Below are positions 13,052 through 17,637 of a stretch of 17,637 bases of DNA, in pieces. The stretch's first letter is position 1. Each line of letters opens with the position of its first letter. This DNA is from JBDRLV01 sp043812755 (GTDB lineage: Bacteria > Patescibacteriota > Patescibacteriia > UBA9934 > GWF2-40-263): the NCBI GenBank assembly GCA_043812755.1, contig JBDRLV010000036.1, positions 1 to 17,637 of the forward strand, given 5' to 3'. The position numbers and the translations under genes are program-made. The notes under the pieces are model-generated. The model was given only the letters and a program-made list of their open reading frames with translations, was not told the origin of the DNA and searched no databases.

Positions 13052-13081
13052 CCGGTACCGGGAACCGGTTCCCGGTACCGG
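13052..13081. repeat. 30-bp perfect GGTACC/GGGAACC palindrome, copy 2
   Basis: The 30 bp are a perfect palindrome, identical to 10434-10461 with one more C/G pair at the ends. It lies 15 bp upstream of the -35 box of paralog B. The two copies bound the whole paralog A/B segment. Confidence 0.9.
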
Positions 13082-13092
13082 CAAAGGTCGAC

Positions 13093-13126
13093 AAAAAAAC
13101 AGAGTCAATGTTGACTCTGTTTTTTT
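13093..13126 (-). terminator. Bidirectional terminator of the Cys-rich/acyP/MscS-like operon
   Basis: CAGAGTCAA (13100-13108) and TTGACTCTG (13111-13119) form a perfect stem with A7 on one side and T7 on the other, so it can work on both strands. It lies 9 bp after the stop codon of the membrane protein gene. Confidence 0.9.
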
Positions 13127-13134
13127 CTTTCTGA

Positions 13135-13812
13135 TTATGAATGTGATGAAATATCTTTTTTCAACCTTTCCAAAAACTTTGCTGCATGCTCTTTGCCACC
13201 AAGGCCAAAAGCCAATCCGCCCGCAAGCGCAAGCATTGCTACAAGCCCTGTAAACAAAACTTGGATAAGTTGTGGCGCAATCTGCAACTGTACAAGTGCT
13301 GCCATCAAAGTAAAAATGAAAATCGCCCACTTTGAAATTCCTGCCAAAAAGTCAGCTGATGCCAACTTTGCTGCCTCAACTGCACTCTTAACAATTCTAC
13401 CAACAAAGTTACCAAGCAAAATTCCTGCAAGCAGAATAATCACTGCAATAATAACATTAGGCAGATACATTACGACTTCCTTGAGATACAGTGTAACCTG
13501 TTGCCAACCAAGCACATCTGTTGCTGCAATTAAAGCAAAGATAATAAAGAACCACTTTATAATCCACCCAAGCAAATTTCCAATGTGAAGTTTGATTCCT
13601 GCTTTCTCACAAGAGCTCTTAAGCTCAAGTCGCGCTGCAAGCTCGTCAATGCGCAAAAACTTCACTATCTGAACAATCACGCTTCTTAAAATGAGCGCAA
13701 TTACCCAACCGATAATAAAGATTACAATCGCTCCTATAACCCTTGGCAAAAAGTCCACAATACTTGTCCAAAGGCCAAAAAACGATTCTTGTAATACGTC
13801 TGATAAAGGCAT
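13135..13812 (-). CDS. MscS-like / TM-helix repeat membrane protein
   Basis: The 225-aa protein has about four membrane helices, arranged as two similar pairs: around 20-45 and 82-100, then 112-137 and 160-207. The pattern VIGAIVIFIIGWVIA...and VIIAVIILLAGILLGNFVG...is that of the conserved TM-helix repeat in small mechanosensitive-channel-like proteins. The last helix (LALAGGLAFGLGGKE) resembles the Gly/Ala-rich pore helix of MscS, but the cytoplasmic MscS beta domain is missing; a short basic tail follows. It may be a small channel relieving osmotic stress (inference). It follows acyP by 37 bp and precedes the operon terminator. No SD is seen. Confidence 0.8.
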   Translation of the reverse strand: MPLSDVLQESFFGLWTSIVDFLPRVIGAIVIFIIGWVIALILRSVIVQIVKFLRIDELAARLELKSSCEKAGIKLHIGNLLGWIIKWFFIIFALIAATDVLGWQQVTLYLKEVVMYLPNVIIAVIILLAGILLGNFVGRIVKSAVEAAKLASADFLAGISKWAIFIFTLMAALVQLQIAPQLIQVLFTGLVAMLALAGGLAFGLGGKEHAAKFLERLKKDISSHS

Positions 13813-13849
13813 ATTTGTTAATGATTTAAGAGAATTAAATTGTTAAATA

Positions 13850-14131
13850 TTAATAAACAACACGAAAATCTTGATCTGGACACTGATTATCATCAGGAAG
13901 CACTTCAACCTTTTCAACATTTGCCCACTTTGGGCCATGCTTACACCAAGCCAGAAATTTATCTAAACTTGGCGCATTTCCACATGCTCTACATTCTATT
14001 GTATCACCTGGGGTGTTGGTAATCCAACCTGTTATCCCCATAGCATCTGCCTGCTCTTTTGCACTTATTCGAAACCCAACCCCCTGCACACGGCCATAAA
14101 TTTTCAATTTAACGATTTGTTTTGAATTCAT
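13850..14131 (-). CDS. acyP: Acylphosphatase
   Basis: The 93-aa product hydrolyses acyl phosphates such as carbamoyl phosphate or 1,3-bisphosphoglycerate. Family marks are clear: GRVQGVGFR (13-21), where Arg21 binds the phosphate, and GWITN (35-39) with the catalytic Asn39. The length is normal. The usual C-terminal beta strand ending FRVVY is present. It contains Cys at 47 and 50 (ECRAC), 63 and 84, more than usual. The start overlaps the end of the Cys-rich gene upstream by 23 bp, so the two are probably translated in a coupled way. No SD is present. Confidence 0.95.
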   Translation of the reverse strand: MNSKQIVKLKIYGRVQGVGFRISAKEQADAMGITGWITNTPGDTIECRACGNAPSLDKFLAWCKHGPKWANVEKVEVLPDDNQCPDQDFRVVY

Positions 14132-15842
14132 AATAACAATCCAAGCAGTAGAATGTTCTGTCTTTTATTATCTTATTCTTTGCGACTCTAATATCCTTAC
14201 TACATTTTGCACATTTAGCATCCTCAAAAACTGCTCCGTTTGAAAAATGATTCAAATGCAAAAGTCTATGTATAAAATGCTCTTGTGGTAATGGAAGCTT
14301 ATGTTTTTTATAAAAATCAACTTCTGGTTTTAAAAATGCAAACTTTCGACCGTGCTTTTCATCAAGCATTGGTTTCCCTATCCATTCGTCAATGCCGTCA
14401 CTTAAACACTCTGGCAACTGAGATGTTGGCGTTGGATTTTGAGCATGAGCAAGATTCTCCCCAATTGCATCAAGACTCTCAGGATCAAACTCAAAGCTTC
14501 CAAGTTTTTTTAATTCTTCATCATCAGCATGAAGATACATTGGGATCCCACCATATGGTTGATAACTTGGTGAAAATTTTAAAGGAAAAAATTCTCCATA
14601 CTCCCCGCGCTCTAACATTGCACACTTTAATTCATCAACCCTCTGCCAATAATCAGTTTCAGAATATTCTTTATTAAAAATATGAAACTTTTTTCTATTG
14701 AGTCCTGCGCATCCAAAACAATATTCGCAGTTCACGCAATTCATTGAATACTCACAATCTACACACTGATTCATGTATGAAGAAAACTTCGTGTTCGTGC
14801 ATTCATTACATGAAACTGAATAATACAGATTAGAACATGTTGCTGCTCCAATTAAAAAAGCACAGTTCTCAGTTTTGTTATAACAATGAATAACAAAATA
14901 GCAATCACGAGCACTCCATGCGCAAGCATAGGAATTTTTCAAATTCAAACAATTAACAATATACTCTCCTGTACACCCTGGCGAGTTAACAAGTAAAGCT
15001 TCTGGCCAAATAACATCTTTTGATAGCCAAGCAATAAATTTCTCCTCCCATTCTTTTAATGACCCGCGACATGATAAATCAACTTTCGATATGTTCTTTT
15101 CGTATTCTTCCTTTGACACATGTTTGTCATACCACAGATACTTTTGATGTGTTTGATTTGATGCAAAAAAACAATTCTCTAAATCAAAACTATTGAACAC
15201 AAAATTACAATTATTGATTTCAGCAGAATCAAATATGTACTTTGATCTGAATGTTTTATCACAATCACCAATCATATAGCCTTCCTGAATGCCGTGACAC
15301 CAATTAATCATGCATGAATTTTCTGATTCAGAATTAATTGTAAACAAATCGTTTTTATTTATCCCTCCAAGAGTAAAAAAACTATTCACTGCTCCAGATG
15401 AAACAGCAGCTATCGAGTTGTGTGTTTCTACAAAATTTCTAGTTGCAGTCATTGGAACATCAAGTTGAAGCTTGCGAAACTGATCAAAAAAAGAAGCCTG
15501 GGGATCGTAATCTCGGCCTTGATCTGAAAAATCCTCTGCATACCACTCTTCGTCAGGAAGCACTTTGAGTCCTGTTGCAGGATGCGTTGTAGACACAATC
15601 GGCTTTCCTGTTTTTGGATGCTTGTGCCACCACCATTGATATCCAACATATTGCCCTATTGCCAATTTCCATCTTGTATAAGGCGAAACGCTTGAGGGTG
15701 GAACATTGAACCTTTCAAACCAACTGATCTCCTCCTCGCTCATCTGCCACTGTTCACCTGTTAGTTTACAAATACGCTCACCTGGCTTGGTAGCGTCGAG
15801 TATCGTTTTAACTTTAATATCAAAATTTGGAGTTTTGCTCAT
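14109..15842 (-). CDS. Cys-rich repeat protein with C-terminal zinc site, copy 2
   Basis: The 577-aa product is the second of two tandem paralogs. The N-terminal part (about 1-110) has PGERICKLTGEQW, FNVPP, YVGYQWWW, HPATG and LPDEEW. Two central stretches show many short Asn/Ser/Cys turns (such as NNCNFVFNSFDLENCFFASN and CVDCEYSMNCVNCEYCFGC) at near-regular spacing, suggesting a beta-solenoid with a Cys ladder (inference). The C-terminus has C544-x2-C547...C566-x2-C569, a likely zinc ribbon. ATG 15842, two bases after the upstream stop, gives a length equal to the paralog; the frame is open 15 codons more. I associate such proteins with CPR genomes but know of no function. Confidence 0.8.
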   Translation of the reverse strand: MSKTPNFDIKVKTILDATKPGERICKLTGEQWQMSEEEISWFERFNVPPSSVSPYTRWKLAIGQYVGYQWWWHKHPKTGKPIVSTTHPATGLKVLPDEEWYAEDFSDQGRDYDPQASFFDQFRKLQLDVPMTATRNFVETHNSIAAVSSGAVNSFFTLGGINKNDLFTINSESENSCMINWCHGIQEGYMIGDCDKTFRSKYIFDSAEINNCNFVFNSFDLENCFFASNQTHQKYLWYDKHVSKEEYEKNISKVDLSCRGSLKEWEEKFIAWLSKDVIWPEALLVNSPGCTGEYIVNCLNLKNSYACAWSARDCYFVIHCYNKTENCAFLIGAATCSNLYYSVSCNECTNTKFSSYMNQCVDCEYSMNCVNCEYCFGCAGLNRKKFHIFNKEYSETDYWQRVDELKCAMLERGEYGEFFPLKFSPSYQPYGGIPMYLHADDEELKKLGSFEFDPESLDAIGENLAHAQNPTPTSQLPECLSDGIDEWIGKPMLDEKHGRKFAFLKPEVDFYKKHKLPLPQEHFIHRLLHLNHFSNGAVFEDAKCAKCSKDIRVAKNKIIKDRTFYCLDCYYEFKTNR

Positions 15843-15844
15843 AA

Positions 15845-17575
15845 CTATCCATTTTCTTCTAAATAATTTGCATAGCATTTTCTGCACAATACTTTACGAT
15901 TTGGAAATGTAATATTTTTCCCAACCAAAATTTGCGCAGAACATTTTGCACATGTCTTATTTTCAAATACAGCAAGATTTGATTCATGCAAAAGACTGAT
16001 TATTCGGTGTGTAAGATGAGCATTTGGCGGAGCAAGACGCTTGCGCCTATAATAATCAAGTTCTTGTTTGAAAAAAGTAAAACGACGATGAATCCTCTCA
16101 TCAAGCACTGGCTTACCAACCCAATCATCATCACTCATGTCATTAATTGAATCTGGAATTTCTTTAGATGACCTCGCAATGCCTTGCGACAAATCTCCAA
16201 TAGCACCTGCAGATTCTGCATCAAAAGGCTTGCCTCCCAAAGTACCCCACTCATCCATTCTTGCTGCATAATGGTTCACCCCACCAGACTCACCAAAATA
16301 CATTGGCGAAAGCCATAATGGGAAAAATTTTCCATACTCATTTGCTTCCATCATGCGACATTTGATCTCGTCTACTTTTTGCCAATACACTCCCTCTAAA
16401 TACGGTTTGTTAAAAATGTGAAACTTTTTTCTATGTAGACCAACACACCCAAAACAATTCTCGCAGTCATAATTCAAATAACAGTATTCAAGATTTTGGC
16501 AACGGTAAGCAGCATAGGAAAAACGAATGTTATCAGATTGAAAAATATTTGATGAATCGTAGCAGCGTGAGGAAAAAACTGGGGATGCATAAGCGCTCTG
16601 CGTTCCTTCTGCCCCGTATTGACATCTAAATAAATTTGAAGAGTGTTTAACGCATGCGTAACATTCTTTACAGTCATTTACATCATAATTGTATTCGCCT
16701 GTTGTGTTCTCAATTCGCGCACTCAAATTTTCTGGCCACACGGTTTTGTTTTCAACCAAATCATAAAAACGCTCTACCCACTTTGTCATCTCTGATTGCC
16801 GGCTAAAATCTACATCTTTAATACGCGCCTCATATTCTGCCTGTGATAATTGCTCATTAAAAAATATGTACTTTTTATGATGTTGATTCGTTGCTCCAAA
16901 ACAATACTCAACATCCTGACACAAAAAACAAAACGAACTTGAAATAACATCCTTGCAACAACGAATGAACCTGCTATCATGAACATCTTTTGAATCAGAA
17001 ATACTGTAACTTTCTGAGACATTATCAGAATTCCACACAAGACATGAAGACACTAGCCTTGACGACCACCATCCAAATAATGAATTTTCAGATTCGCACC
17101 CAATCATAAACAAGCTATTTCTGTCTCCCCCCGAAAGAAGCGCAATGGAGTTTTCCGGTTCTTTTGTATGACTTCCAGCCGGAAATGGAACAGCAAGCAT
17201 TAGAGAATGAACAATTTCAAACACACTCTTTGTTGCATTATCATCAACACCAGCAGAGGAAAAATCTTGCTCAAACCACTCTTTGTCTGGAAGCACAGAC
17301 ACGCCTGTTGCTGGGTGATATGGCGCAATAATTATAGCTCCTGTTTTTGCATGATGCTGATTCCACCACTGATACCCAATCCAAAAACTTGCACTGATTT
17401 TATGACGCGTAAGTGGCGCATACACAGCTGGTGGCACGTTAAACTTTTTATACCAATCAATCTCCTCCTGAGTCATCTCCCACCTCTCGCCTGTGAGATC
17501 ACAAACTCGCTCGCCAGGCTCAGTCGAGTCCAAAATTTCTTCTATTTTTTTATCATAATTTGGCGTCCTGCTCAT
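15845..17575 (-). CDS. Cys-rich repeat protein with C-terminal zinc site, copy 1
   Basis: This 576-aa protein is collinear with its downstream paralog: MSRTPNYDKK at the start, PGERVCDLTGERW, FNVPP, YQWW, HPATG, VLPDKEW, two Asn/Ser/Cys-rich central regions (about 160-235 and 290-390, with NDCKECYAC and QNLEYCYLNYDCENCFGC), the shared LHRKKFHIFNKPY segment, and a C-terminal C542-x2-C545...C564-x2-C567 zinc site. There is no signal peptide, so the many cysteines are likely cytoplasmic and could hold metal clusters or a redox ladder (inference). It is the first gene of the four-gene operon; no promoter is visible in the 62 bp before it. Confidence 0.8.
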   Translation of the reverse strand: MSRTPNYDKKIEEILDSTEPGERVCDLTGERWEMTQEEIDWYKKFNVPPAVYAPLTRHKISASFWIGYQWWNQHHAKTGAIIIAPYHPATGVSVLPDKEWFEQDFSSAGVDDNATKSVFEIVHSLMLAVPFPAGSHTKEPENSIALLSGGDRNSLFMIGCESENSLFGWWSSRLVSSCLVWNSDNVSESYSISDSKDVHDSRFIRCCKDVISSSFCFLCQDVEYCFGATNQHHKKYIFFNEQLSQAEYEARIKDVDFSRQSEMTKWVERFYDLVENKTVWPENLSARIENTTGEYNYDVNDCKECYACVKHSSNLFRCQYGAEGTQSAYASPVFSSRCYDSSNIFQSDNIRFSYAAYRCQNLEYCYLNYDCENCFGCVGLHRKKFHIFNKPYLEGVYWQKVDEIKCRMMEANEYGKFFPLWLSPMYFGESGGVNHYAARMDEWGTLGGKPFDAESAGAIGDLSQGIARSSKEIPDSINDMSDDDWVGKPVLDERIHRRFTFFKQELDYYRRKRLAPPNAHLTHRIISLLHESNLAVFENKTCAKCSAQILVGKNITFPNRKVLCRKCYANYLEENG

Positions 17576-17591
17576 AAAATTTTGGACGAAG

Positions 17592-17625
17592 ATCCCTCCG
17601 TAGCTCTGAAGGAGCGAAGGGGGAT
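17592..17625. repeat. GC-rich hairpin upstream of the Cys-rich operon
   Basis: ATCCCTC (17592-17598) pairs with GGGGGAT (17619-17625, one G-T pair) and GCTC (17603-17606) with GAGC (17612-17615), with an internal loop. On the minus strand it reads CCCCCTTCGC...CGGAGGG, like the hairpin at 2055-2089. Confidence 0.55.
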
Positions 17626-17637
17626 GACGTCAAGAAT

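Noticed and set aside
17628..17633. TTGACG on the minus strand as -35 box for the Cys-rich operon
   Set aside because: The bases 17 nt downstream (TTCAGA) do not resemble a -10 box and lie in the hairpin loop.

Overview
The window looks like a piece of a Patescibacteria (CPR) chromosome with moderate to low GC content. This is an inference from four things: MreB beside a DUF4012 protein and several glycosyltransferases, a tandem pair of very Cys-rich proteins of a kind I associate with CPR genomes, many genes without a Shine-Dalgarno (SD) sequence, and dense palindromic intergenic repeats. TGA works as a stop codon (for example in the genes at 8453-8824, 1163-1948 and 7282-8328), so the TGA-recoding CPR lineages are unlikely. 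I see no rRNA, tRNA, CRISPR array, transposase or phage gene.

Layout. 1-1146 (+ strand): a GC-rich short ORF, a 109-aa gene, a stretch packed with hairpins and palindromes, and a 49-aa gene with its own promoter, SD and terminator. 1163-8328 (- strand): a surface-polysaccharide and cell-shape block. In transcription order it holds two GT2 glycosyltransferases, a DUF4012 membrane protein, MreB and a GT-B glycosyltransferase, with a TrmB-type regulator at the end. 8338-8867: a divergent promoter region and a 123-aa orphan gene (+). 8869-10413: a membrane GT2 glycosyltransferase (-) with its own promoter. 10434-13081: two diverged paralogous orphan genes (-), each with a promoter, a long structured leader and a terminator; the segment is bounded by two copies of the same palindrome. 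13093-17625 (-): a probable operon with two tandem Cys-rich paralogs, an acylphosphatase and an MscS-like membrane protein, ending at a strong terminator.

Two kinds of gene expression appear side by side. The AT-rich household genes have no SD; where promoters can be seen (8338-8366 and 10385-10413), the -10 box lies only 9-10 nt from the ATG, which predicts almost leaderless mRNAs. The orphan genes (232, 915, 8453 and the pair at 10557-12662) are less AT-rich and mostly single transcription units. They have TTGAC-type promoters where a promoter is visible, a hairpin placed at about +1 or just before the SD, and strong 3' hairpins.

The best candidate for something undescribed is the pair of structured leaders at 11400-11601 and 12663-13002. 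They keep the same order of stem-loops and a shared AGGATGA internal motif. Several stems keep pairing although their sequences differ, which is what a conserved structured RNA would show.
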